Below, piece by piece: positions 1 through 18,318 of a stretch of DNA of 64,000 nt. The DNA is taken from NCBI GenBank assembly GCA_022496205.1, contig WTXD01000009.1, positions 124,001 through 188,000 on the forward strand, in the 5' to 3' direction. Under the pieces are notes generated by a model that did not search any database, had not been told where the DNA came from, and worked only from the letters and a program-made list of their open reading frames with translations. The translations under genes were made by a program, and so were the position numbers. Positions within the stretch are counted from its first letter, which is position 1. Every line of letters begins with the position of its first letter. Origin of the DNA: Gloeopeniophorella convolvens (lineage: Eukaryota; Basidiomycota; Agaricomycetes; Russulales).

Positions 1-31
1 CTTTTCATCATAACATGACCCTTCCCTCTAG

Positions 32-509
32 ATGGGGAGAGTTTGAGATCCAAATCAGGATCACATTCATACCTGAGGCGGGAGAAAAGCCCATCCTACT
101 ATATCACCATCTCAAACTCCACCCGTGGACGGCCTCTGGTGCTGATATGGAGGCACCACCACCTGCCGATGTTGCGGCACAGTTTGGCCCCGTGCACTCC
201 TGGCAATATGACGAAATAGTCTTCACCGATCCTTTCCAGCAATTCCTCAATACCCTCACAGCACACGCGCCAACGCCACTCCCCAAAACCCGTCGGAAGC
301 CGATTCCATTCAACAGTTCAAACCCCGGTTCCCTTGAAGCAAGCAAAGGTGGTGTGCCCGAGTTCAGTGCAACGATGGAGAAAGAGGAAATCCAGCGATT
401 TGAGGATGCAAGAAAACAGGTCATCGCAGAGCAAGAGAAGCTTCGCACAAGCCTTATCGAGAAGGAAAAGGAGCTAGAGAGGCTCAAGAGGGAGCTGGGC
501 GAAGCATGA
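32..509 (+). CDS. YAF9: YEATS-domain protein YAF9 (GAS41), 3' part
   Basis: Subunit of the SWR1 chromatin-remodelling and NuA4 histone acetyltransferase complexes; its YEATS domain reads acylated histone H3 tails in the nucleus. The visible exon begins after a clear acceptor (ccctctag, ending at 31) and its first codon is split, giving G-W-G-E-F-E-I-Q-I, the conserved reader-pocket segment. This is followed by LYHHLKLHPW and YDEIVFTDPFQQF, both typical of Yaf9. The last 45 residues are a charged heptad-like coiled coil (EKEEIQRFEDARKQ onward), as expected for the C-terminus that docks on the complexes. The 5' end (start codon and first half of the YEATS domain) lies outside the window. The gene is tail-to-tail with the ATR gene, with 129 bp between stop codons. 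Assignment to Yaf9 rather than Taf14 rests on the long coiled-coil tail. Confidence 0.85.
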
Positions 510-638
510 AACAAGGCTTATGATACATTTGCATGCTATGTATTGCTGCAGACCGTTCATATAGTTCTTGATCCAAAACGTTCTAAGGATACAGGCATCT
601 GCAGATGGGAGGCTCGAGCTCGCATTCGTCGATCTTCA

Positions 639-9219
<8,581 letters not shown>

Positions 9220-9379
9220 GGTATGCCAACGCAGCTTGCTTGACGGCTCACACCGGTGTGGCTGCAACGCATGCAAGTCGGTGATCAAGCTCTCGAGCGG
9301 AACGGGAGCGAGCCGGAGCGCGTCGCGACGCGTACACAACACCAAATATTGACCGCCAGGACTCGAATGACACCAGCTA

Positions 9380-9961
9380 CTATCAGTGGCGCGGTGTTCG
9401 CCACTAAGCGCCGGAGCGTACAGTGTTCGCCACCTGGCCTTGCACGCCGCAAATCTGCACCGATTCCCTTTATTTCTTCTGTATTATATGTGTATTAAAT
9501 GCCTATCATTGTGTATGTAGTGCGACACTGAGGAGTGATCTGAATCTCTGAATATCTGCAATATACTGCTCAAATGCTCCAATCTTGGGCTTTATTAGCA
9601 CCCTGCTATGTTACTGACACTTCCGGTCATCCTAAAACTTCATAGCATCAATCCAAAGCATATATATATTCTCTATGCAATATTTCTGAAGTGAAAAACC
9701 TGTTCAATCCACCTTCAGATGTAGATTCATCCGGGGTATGGGTAAGTGGCGAACACTGTACCCTTTCGTCCGGCATCGCTCTGGCATCATGGTAAATGTA
9801 TTTCTTCACTCCAAACCAAGACGAGAAGACTATTATACATACGGAGTACCTTCTGGAGAGATTTCATGACACACAGTATCGATTTGGGTGAGATATTGCA
9901 AGTACAAAAGCATGCACCCCGTGCGCGCGGGCCGGGGTGGCGAACACCGCGCCACTGATAG
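9380..9961. mobile_element. TA-flanked TIR element (MITE-like, outer)
   Basis: The 25 bases at 9380-9404 (beginning CTATCAGTGGCGCGGTGTTC) are repeated perfectly in inverted orientation at 9937-9961. Both ends are bordered by TA (9378-9379 and 9962-9963), the target duplication expected of Tc1/mariner/pogo-type transposition. The 582-bp interior has no credible transposase frame, so the element looks non-autonomous. Its middle is AT-rich compared with the flanking genes. A second, smaller inverted-repeat unit lies inside it. That it moved by a mariner/pogo transposase is inference from the TA borders and TIR length. Confidence 0.75.
9421..9758. mobile_element. Nested TA-flanked TIR element (inner)
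   Basis: CAGTGTTCGCCAC at 9421-9433 is matched by its exact reverse complement at 9746-9758, and both ends are again flanked by TA (9419-9420, 9759-9760). The 338-bp unit lies asymmetrically inside the larger element, close to its left end. The inner TIR shares GTGTTCGCCAC with the outer TIR, so the two are probably related families mobilised by similar transposases, one inserted into the other. It has no coding capacity. It could also be a sub-terminal repeat of a single element, but the TA borders favour a separate insertion. Confidence 0.6.
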
Positions 9962-10040
9962 TAACGCTCAGTCAGCGATGTAGATGAAAGGAGAGCGAAG
10001 CAACTGATACAGGAGTAAACGAGACCAAACGCCTCCTGCG

Positions 10041-13040
10041 TCACTTTCGACCTGCCCTGCGCTTCTCTCTTGCCTTCTCGCGCTCTATCGCTTTCTCCTC
10101 CGCCCTTTCGTGTTCAATGCCTCCGAACACCTTCTTCATGCGCTCGTTGTAGGTCCTATCCTTCTCACGCTGCTTCTCCTGCTCCACACCCGCCAGGAAC
10201 CGCGCGTCCTTCCGCAGTTCCCGAATTGCGCCCTTCCTCTCCTCCTTGTACTGTTTACGAAGCTTAGCCGCCTCATTGCGCTCGTGGTCAGGGTCCTGAG
10301 CACGGAGGTAGGATGAAGATGTGCTTCCGAACTTGGGGATGTACGATGGAATGGGTATAGGTTTGTGTGTTTGTAGACGCAGTGGTCGCCGTGCCTGGCG
10401 CGAGAATTTGAGTAGCCGTCGAGCAGAGTCAATGGTGCGGGATATCCGATCCTGTGAGAGGATTAGAACGGTGATCCTGAAAGAAGCTTGGTCGTACCTG
10501 AAGTGCTGGGCACAGATTGTTGGTTTCGATGCTCTCCAATACCTGTAAGACGGGGCCGTATAGCTCGATGAACCCATCCAGTACTTTGCAGGACTCCGAG
10601 AAACGTTCCAGAAGGTCAATCGAAAGACCCAAGAGGTCGACGTGCGCTTGTACACTGCCCGGTTCTTCGCCGAGAGAAGAGGCGAGGTCTGGTGGGTTTA
10701 CCGATAGCTTCTTCGCCCGGCCCTTGTCAATGACACACAATCGTTCCGCGTTGTGTCTCAGCGAGGCTAGAGGACTTTGGTTTGATTCAGCGAGGTCGCT
10801 CCTTTGGGGTGACAGAGACAGGATGACGCTGATCAAAACGTTGATAGCCTCTGGTACAAAGCGTTTTGATAACCTCTCATACTGAAGGAAAAGGGTGCAG
10901 AGGAACAAGCCACTGGCGACGTCTGAGAGAGACCGTATCTTGCACAGGCCAAGATATGAGCCCATCAGGAGCCGGGCGGGAGAAACAACGACGTGGTGCA
11001 TGTCACTAGTTGGCCAGACCGCGCCCAAAACCCGCAAGAGCACGAGCTCTGGTAGACCGGGCCATGTCTTGGCATCGAGACTCGCGGCACCGTGGCTCAG
11101 ACCTCGTTTCAGGTTCTTGTGCATCAGAGCCAGCTTCTGGACAAAATGTTCAGCTATCTGCCTAGGGTATACTTTCGTGAGTGCATAGAGATGCGGAAGT
11201 AAGCCAGAGACGACGGATAGCTGTGGGCTTGGTAGGGACGCGACGTGGAGAAGATGGTCGATGATAATGCCTGCCAACACCTTGAACGAGGTTCGTCAGC
11301 TTCGATCTCAGGATGAGGATGATTACGTGTCAGAGGCAGACCTGCAGCTTAGCTGGGTTCTCTGCCCCAAGGCTAGGATGGTGCAAAGCGCGGATACGTT
11401 CAACGACAGTCGGAATCTCCTTGTCTTCGATGTCATCGACGATGTCAAGAAATTCTTCATGAGACGAAGGGCAAGGGAAGGTGAAAGGTATCTCTTTGGA
11501 ATCCGGCTTTCGTTGTGTACCCTTCGTCTTGGACAATTTTAGAGGAACAAGAGAGTCCGATGCAGCCTGTACATCGCCGGAAAGCCGATTTATGTTTTCG
11601 TCGGTTCCTTCCTCGTCAGACTCGTCTGTGGTGTCTTCGTCCGCCTCGTCTTCGCCCTCCTCGTCGGTGTCTTCATCGGCGCTGTCCTCCTCTTCGCTCC
11701 CCGAGACAGACTTGAGTCCTCCACCTAAGCCACTCCAGTCATCATCGTCATGGAAGTCGTCTTCGAGGTCATCACCACCAACGGGCCGCTTCCGTTTTCT
11801 CGGTCGTCCATCTTCGCTGTCCTCATCGTCGTCCTCTCCGTTCATCCGCCGTATTCGCTGGCGCTCGGCTTTTTCCAAAGCAAGCTTGGCTTCTAAAGCC
11901 AGTTCCTCTTCAGTTTTTGTTCGGTCTTTGGGTTTGGACCGTTGGTCGAAGACCAGTTCGCGAACGAATCGGTCGTACTCCTGATCATGGTCCTTGGTGG
12001 CAGCTCCAAGAGGTTGGGGACCAAGCCCTTTCTCTAAGGATCCCGACAATGGATCTGGCCCTGAGAGCAGACCGCGAATTGCATCGAGCTCTTGATCCAG
12101 CTGGTGCCGGATGTTGTCAGCCTCTTCCCGTTGATTTTGTCTTAATGCCTGCAAAAATTCGCTGAGCATGGATGCGAGATAATGGGCCATGTATGACTCG
12201 CACCTTATACTCTTTACTCTTCGCCATAACCTCAGCCATGACCTCTGCCTTCGTCTTTTTGCGCGCCGGCTGCGAGAACGGTTAGGAAGCGTAAACCCAT
12301 GAGAGATGCCCGAGCACACCTCATCCTCGTCTTCGCTCTCATCTCCGAAACCACCGAAGTGTGAACGCTTGACAGTTTCGCCATCAATCTGGCCTAGGTG
12401 GTGACATCAATACATACCACCGGATGGAACGTGGACGGAGCGCGCACCTTTAGCCTCCTCATCACTGCTATCAGGGACCAGCCCAGCGCCAGAAAAATCA
12501 TCAAGATTGGACAGGCTTTGGCCATAGTGAGTCAGGTCTCCTTCGTCTTCTAGGTTGAAGGCGACACCCTTCGATGCTCGCTGCCTCTCTCGCGTGAAAC
12601 GCTCGAGCATACGCTCCTCTGGGGTAAGGGTGGGATCATTCTCGCCGAATCGTCTGTCCAAGATACCCCCTGAGCGGCCCTTGTCCTCGAACTCCTTCAG
12701 GAGCGTTTTTTTCCGCTACGCGTCCAATAGAAGCGTTAAGCACACATATCGCGGAGTGCGAAGGACGACTCACTGCTTCAATACCGGCCTGCTTGCTTTG
12801 TGCAGGTCTACCAGTGACACCCTTAAGCTTCCGGCCTCCGACATCGTGTTTGAGCTTCGTGACCTTGACATCGAACGGGTTCAGCTTCTGCTGAATCTCC
12901 TTGAGTCTGGCGGCGCGCTTCGTGTTGTCCTTCTCCTCATTCTGAGCGCGCTTTCGTTTCTGCCCGGCCTTGGGCTTGTTGGAAAGGCCCGCCTGCGATA
13001 ACGCCGACTTGAGTTGTGTAAGTTGTGAACCTTTGGCCAT
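10041..13040 (-). CDS. NOP14: NOP14, small-subunit processome protein
   Basis: Nucleolar protein needed for 18S rRNA maturation and 40S assembly, acting with Noc4, Emg1 and Utp14 in the SSU processome. The N-terminus (MAKGSQLTQLKSAL, then NPFDVKVTKLKHDVGGRKL and KGVTGRPAQSK) is the diagnostic Nop14 opening. A long Asp/Glu-rich tract follows (about 11850-11600), then helical repeats. The C-terminus has the conserved RRPLRLQTHKPIPIPSYIPK, DPDHERNEAAKLRK and ERKGAIRELRKDARFLAGV segments and a basic coiled-coil end. The ATG at 13040 is the family start. Several short introns interrupt the gene. It is head-to-head with the following small Cys-motif gene, 238 bp between start codons. Confidence 0.92.
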
Positions 13041-13278
13041 CTGTGCCGATGCAGAGACGATTTTGACGGTATATAACACCGGGCCGGAGAAGACGCCACC
13101 TCTTGGCGCCCCGGCAGATTGCGATCCTGCGGACACTTGCGTCCGTTTCCGCCACAAGGCCGTCCATTGTCTATTTTGCTACTAATTCTGTGCTGTACTC
13201 TTCTGTACTGCTCTGCTACCCAATATCACTACCTCACCTTCCCTTCTTTCGGTCTCTCATCGCTCTTGACTTCCCTTC
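13041..13278. promoter_or_regulatory. Divergent promoter, NOP14 / Cys-motif gene
   Basis: 238 bp between divergent start codons must hold both promoters. The half next to the plus-strand gene is C/T-rich on the + strand (13180-13278), a common feature of fungal transcription start regions. No TATA box is obvious. Confidence 0.5.
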
Positions 13279-14181
13279 ATGGCACCGACCTTACGTTCGA
13301 GCCCTATGCACGGCGGGACCGGCATAGACACAACCCCGACCAAATCTCCTCGTAAGGTTCCTCACTGCTCGAAGTGCCAACGGCCGCGAGCAGGCCACCC
13401 CCGCCAAGGCTGTCCGTACGCCGAGCCGGAGAGCCCGAACGCGCAGACAAGCCCACTCGACATAACTTCGTCAATGGATTCGCTCAGTATCACTCCCGTC
13501 AAGGCTGAGCGCAGAAGCAGCCGTCTGCATCCACCCGCCCGCGACCCCACCCTTGCATCAATCTCCTCAGAGTCCAGCGTCATCCTGAACAGGCTTTGTG
13601 AACCTGGAAGCATGAACGACGCACTCATCACGGACGAAGACGCAAAAGCGGGCATATTTGCCGCTCCTAGCACGCCCAAGCATTCGCCATACAGTGAAGG
13701 TAGAATCATGCCCGGAACACTTCTCACACCGAGGTCAAGTTTAGAAGAGGTTCCCGCGGCGACTCAAGCGGATCAGTATGATGATCACCTCGGCGATGAT
13801 TCGTCGTCGAAGTCTTCATTATCGGCGGGCACTGCCCGCCCTCTAGCGCGGACTATGAGCGTCGAAGAAAGGGTGGCATTCCTGGACGGCCTCTCCGAGC
13901 TGTCGCACAGCTCTCCCACATCGGTATATTCTATCTCCGCAGGCGAATTAAATAGCTTGGCCGAATCCGCGGCGAAGCTCGGATTCTGCACTGGCATCGT
14001 CTTCCCCCAAACAGGCACCGTGGAGAACGGCCTATTGATTCTAGGAAGGGATAGCAGGGCGGTCAACGATTTAGTTGCAAACTTAGCGCGGGAAGCTCCC
14101 AAGCAAACCGGCATCCGCGCAATTGCTGGTGGGGCTGTCGCGGGAGCGGTGGCGACATTCACGGGGCTTGCCTTGGCCTGA
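13279..14181 (+). CDS. Uncharacterised protein with N-terminal CxxC...GHPRxGCPY motif
   Basis: Single-exon frame of 300 codons with an ATG 99 bases downstream of a C/T-rich tract. Residues about 30-47 read CSKCQRPRAGHPRQGCPY, a Cys/His arrangement that could bind a metal ion and that I associate with basidiomycete-specific proteins of unknown role. The middle is Ser/Thr/Pro-rich and probably disordered. A segment around MSVEERVAFLDGLSELS and a Gly/Val-rich stretch (VFPQTGTVENGLLILGR) come next. The last 25 residues (IRAIAGGAVAGAVATFTGLALA) are small and hydrophobic, possibly a tail anchor or membrane-associated helix. Function unknown. It lies head-to-head with NOP14 and is followed by a long gene-free region. 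Confidence 0.75.
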   Translation: MAPTLRSSPMHGGTGIDTTPTKSPRKVPHCSKCQRPRAGHPRQGCPYAEPESPNAQTSPLDITSSMDSLSITPVKAERRSSRLHPPARDPTLASISSESSVILNRLCEPGSMNDALITDEDAKAGIFAAPSTPKHSPYSEGRIMPGTLLTPRSSLEEVPAATQADQYDDHLGDDSSSKSSLSAGTARPLARTMSVEERVAFLDGLSELSHSSPTSVYSISAGELNSLAESAAKLGFCTGIVFPQTGTVENGLLILGRDSRAVNDLVANLAREAPKQTGIRAIAGGAVAGAVATFTGLALA

Positions 14182-17100
14182 GGTTGATTCCCTATATCAT
14201 CTACACTCTCGTTCATCATCTCATTAATACTTCCGCTCCGAACTATAGTATCAAAGGGTTGTAGCATACCGAATACGAAGTAACAAGGTTCAGGAATGTA
14301 CATGTTTAACACACGCCACACAAACACCATAGACGCTTCGAGCGTCCGATACTCTACTTCGTTACGTACCTGTGTGGCGCTTCCACTGTGCACATAGCCC
14401 GCAGATACCCACCGAGACCGTTTCCTGATGGCAAGCTGACGAGGTAAAAGCGACCAACATAGTGGGGGTGCGATTACGAAGACTGTGCACAGGCGCTGCG
14501 TCGCAGTATCAGACGTCAGAACGCTGCGTGATACGTTTCCGCGGTGTGATGAACGCCCTCGAACGTCTGCGGTATCTATGCCATGTCAGAACCAAGGCCT
14601 CGGTGCGCATGATGGTCCGCCGCTCTGAGGATTACGCAGGGCCGCAACACAGAGACTTCTGTCGCAGTCCTGCTGATAGGCACCCTACGGTCTTCTTCGG
14701 TGTAGGCCGCAGCTCGAGTAGCTAAAACGGAGCACGTAACTCTCCAGGATGCCCCTTCTGCGCCGCATTGCAAATTTCACGTTACCTCGGGTAGCTAGGA
14801 TATCTTTCGAGCGTCAAAGCATGATTTGAAGTACAGGGCTGGCCGGACACCCGCCAGCCGCAGGCGTCACGCCACGTGCTGCTACCCACCAGAGGGCGGA
14901 TCTTGAAGGGAGCAGACGATATGCGATCGTGGTCACGCTCGGGCCCATGTGCGAGGATCGGGGCAGGGTGAACCATAGCAGATAAGTCCGATGAGGTCCG
15001 ATGCAATGCGAATGCTTGAAAATTTCCAAGCAGCGCCTCCCTAAATAACATAGCAAGGCATTAGCACATTAGCCCTGAAAGCATGATGCTCGTCGACTCC
15101 AGCCTGTGAGCTTGGTCGCGACCCAGCCAAACCTTTCTCAGAGAGCTCCACGACGCGTGCACTTTCGCCAGCAAGCTGAAGAAAGAGTCGACAGGGACCG
15201 GGGTAGTAGAGGAGGCCGCGGACACACAAAAATCGATGTTCAGGGTATATAGCGAGTTCAAAATCGCTGTCACAGCGATCGGATAGCTAGCTTGTATGTA
15301 TAGATCGAATTGCCGCGAATTTTGCCAGGCTGATCTGCTTCCGATAGATAGACAACCAGGGCTACCCCGAAAGTGGGCTTGAAAATCCACTGAGCAGGGG
15401 CAAGTTCAAGGGCCTGTGGCTAAACGAACAAAGTAGGCACCTATAGGAAAAGAAGCAACGAATTGCGGCTGAAACAGGTGAAGCATGGAGTTCGCGAATT
15501 GAAAGGAGCAGCTACAGGCTTGCGGTAGGCTCACCAGGATGCCCTCAGCCGGACCGGGTACTATGATCTGGGGCTAACTGAGTTCATGCCTAATTTCGAA
15601 TGATAGCGATCTTGGGAGTCGATCCCGTCGTATCCATGTGGTTTCGATCTCGGGATCCTCGTACATGTCCGATACCCCGGAGCTAAAGGGTACGATCTAG
15701 CATACAGTAGAGCGAACGGTAGTGCACAGCAAGGCACCGCGTTGACGTGGGCTGCTCTAGACTAAGACCTCATAGCGACTTGTCACGGAGCGATGACCGC
15801 GTGAACGCCACGCCTGCCAGAAAGCAGACGTCAAACGACAAAGAAATGAAAGAAGGGATGGCCCAGGAGAAGACTGGCCCCGCAATACCCGCAAAGCAAA
15901 CCTGGCTTGTGTGGGGAGAATGAAGCTCCGCTCCCACGTGGATGCCTTTTGGCGAGCCAGTTTTCAACGGCATCATCGAGTCGCCGCCTTGAAAGCCGGC
16001 GGCCAAGGAGGTGCACCGACGGTACCGTCTTTATTCAGCGCAACGTCGGCCGCACATACATGTCGCCGAGATGCTTTTCGGCCCGCCGGAAAGCATCATG
16101 TCAAGGTGCATTGCATGTACTACGCCTTCCGCGCGGCCGTGGTGGCGTTGTCGGTCGTCGGTTGTCGTCGGTCGGGTCTTCGATTCCAAGCCTTATCGCG
16201 TGGCCTCGGGCCCACGTTTGTCGCACACCGCGTGACTGAAGGCGCCATCACTTGTGGCCAATATATAGCAAACTCAATAATCGGGGCGTTTTGCTCACTC
16301 GCCGTGGTGCCACAGGGTGCCACTGTAATCGTGAGAGGCCGCAAACGTCGGACTTGACGCGGCCTTCGACCTTCGGGCCCCCAACTGGGTCCCGCGATCG
16401 AAGAGGAGCTCCTAGGAGGTCTTCTGGTTTGCAGTGCAGGGTCCACGCCCACATCCTGTAAGGTGAGCGTTAAACGTGCGCGCCCAGATGGACACCTGGT
16501 CCCATGGGCCTGCTTTGGCACTATTGGATAATTACTCCTTCTGGGCGGTGTGGGGCCGGTCCGAAGCCTTGGGCTAGCGGTTTGCCAGCAGGGCGCAGTC
16601 GACACGAGCTGCATCGCGCGCACAGCACATAGCGAACTTCCGCTACACATGGTAGACGATGGTTGTGACGGCGGCGATGCTTCTGGGTGTAGTGGCATTC
16701 AACGGAAGAGGAACGGAGGCGATTCACCGGTGCACCCACGTCATCAACTTCGGGGGAATGGGACTCGGTGGGACACAGGCCCGACGGAAGAGGCTCCCGT
16801 TGTCTTTACATAGGTAAACCGCTTACGCCCGGTAAGTTGGGCGCTGGCTATATACGCGCGATCGCCACACCGTCATATTTCCGGCAGGCTGGACAACGTC
16901 TGGGGCGGCCATGGGCGCGACCTGCGCGCTCGGCTGCTGTGATGCAGACTCAAAGCCCAGCGCCCAGTCGTTCTAGGTCGCACGTTGTCTTACGAGCGCA
17001 GTTGCAAAAAAAAAAAAACACATGTTGGACAGACGAAACAAGCCACAAGCGTACGCCACATCGGAGGACACTGTTATAGTAATGAAGATAATGCAAGTAA

Positions 17101-17736
17101 AGGCAGACATCCACAAAAGCGACGTGGAGGAGTCCTTGGGCCTGCAATGGAAGGACAGTGGGAATGACCAATTGGGCGTCCTCGGGTGGAACACGAGGCC
17201 GAGCAGGCCAGATGGCGATGCCGTTCTCGTTGAACCGCATGGGACCGACAGGATTCTCGGCAAGTGGCGAAGCTTGGGCAAGTGAGGGACACAGGGGCTG
17301 GGAAAGACGCCGACGACGGTAGCGCACTTGCGCCAGCGAGCAGGAAACGTCGGGTGGAACGTTTGCTGCGCGGGCGCGCTGCGCGCACGGACGCGAAGTG
17401 AAAGGCGGAGCGCGGGGGAGGACACGCTTGCGCGGAGGAAGCACGTAAAGGGGAATGAATTGACTGAAGAGCGGGGTAAGGAACAGGACAATGCGAGCGA
17501 GGGCGCGGACAAAAAGTGCGTGGGAAAGCAGGACGGGAGTGGGAAGCGAGGACGAGCGTCAAAGAGCGGGAGTCCGAGGAGGAGCGGGGGAACGGAGACG
17601 GGGGATGAGACAGATTGGAGAGAGCTGGGAGAACCTGGGATGGATACGCCGGTAGCAACGGGTTGAGACAGGACGAGAGACACGAGGGGCCGGGGGTGGA
17701 AGAAAGAAGCAGAGGGGAAGGGAAGCGCCAAGGCAG

Positions 17737-17757
17737 AGGGGAGGGGAGGGGGAGGTA
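17737..17757 (+). other. G-run cluster (possible quadruplex/triplex sequence)
   Basis: Within the polypurine tract the + strand reads GGGGAGGGGAGGGGGAGG. Such mirror-like G/A tracts can form quadruplex or triplex DNA and often lie in promoters. This one lies about 570 bp upstream of the GATA start codon. No function is shown by the sequence alone. Confidence 0.4.
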
Positions 17758-18164
17758 CGGTGGAAGGAGGGAGCGGATTGAAACGAGCAAGAGGAGGCGC
17801 AGCTAGCAGCAGACGAGCGGGAGACGTCGACAGGATGGGGGCAGGGCACGCAAGGGCCCCTGGTGGGGCGCGGCGGGGAGAGAGAGCCTGATTCGGGAGG
17901 GCCCCTCAAACTTCGAATTCCCATGGGAAAAAAAAGGGGGCGGCGAGGGTGGACGGGTCGAGCGCAGGTGCGTATGGAAGATATCGGCGAGCGGGTCACA
18001 GGTGGCCAGCCCATCGGCAAGGAGAAAACCGACCGGGCGGCGCAAAGAAGCAGGGCGTGACGCACGCGCGACCGTGACAGATGGGCACGGACTAAGCCAG
18101 AAAAGGAAGCACAGGATGGGGCGGCCGAATCGGTACAAAACCCAGCGGCGTGGTGACAAGTGAC

Positions 18165-18318
18165 CTTCCAGGAAGCGCGTCCCTCGTCCCCCTCTCCACT
18201 CTCACCGGACCCTGCATCTCATTCCCTCTATTCTTTAACTTTATTGTCTTTCTTTTCGTACGTCTCTCCCCTTCGTATTTATCACCCCTTCAGCTTACTC
18301 TCCCTCCAGCCACGTTCG
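18165..18318 (+). promoter_or_regulatory. C/T-rich core promoter and leader of the GATA gene
   Basis: The 150 bases before the start codon are about three-quarters pyrimidine on the coding strand (for example tcccctctccactctc and cttctctcccc-type runs), the pattern often seen around fungal transcription starts. It adjoins the purine-rich region immediately upstream. Confidence 0.45.

Larger units (their letters stand above)
9220..10040. other. ATR-NOP14 intergenic region
   Basis: About 820 bp between the ATR start and the NOP14 stop. It carries the ATR promoter and is otherwise dominated by the inverted-repeat element described separately (9380-9961). Outside that element I see no coding potential. 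The left end of the element lies about 160 bp upstream of the chosen ATR start codon, so it may sit within the ATR promoter. Confidence 0.6.
14182..18318. other. 4.1-kb gene-free region upstream of the GATA gene
   Basis: No frame in this stretch shows family motifs, consistent intron borders or a sensible codon pattern. Long frames on the minus strand at 16973-17790 are low-complexity Ser/Pro/Leu products of a polypurine stretch. It contains a 13-base A run (17006-17018), a strongly purine-rich + strand from about 17280 to 18150, a G-rich cluster at 17737-17757, and a switch to C/T-rich + strand at about 18165-18318. It probably contains the 3' end of the previous gene, the promoter and long leader of the GATA regulator, and possibly non-coding transcripts. 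Confidence 0.6.

Noticed and set aside
9220..9345. 42-codon upstream extension of the ATR gene
   Set aside because: The frame opens with TTG, not ATG; the first ATG is at 9219.
11481..11984. 167-codon plus-strand Ser-rich frame
   Set aside because: It is the antisense shadow of the Asp/Glu-rich tract of NOP14.
16973..17790. Two long minus-strand frames (252 and 238 codons)
   Set aside because: They are low-complexity Ser/Pro/Leu translations of the same polypyrimidine strand in different frames, without conserved motifs.
18160..18318. N-terminal extension of the GATA factor
   Set aside because: It begins at a GTG and translates the C/T-rich leader; no ATG in frame before 18319.
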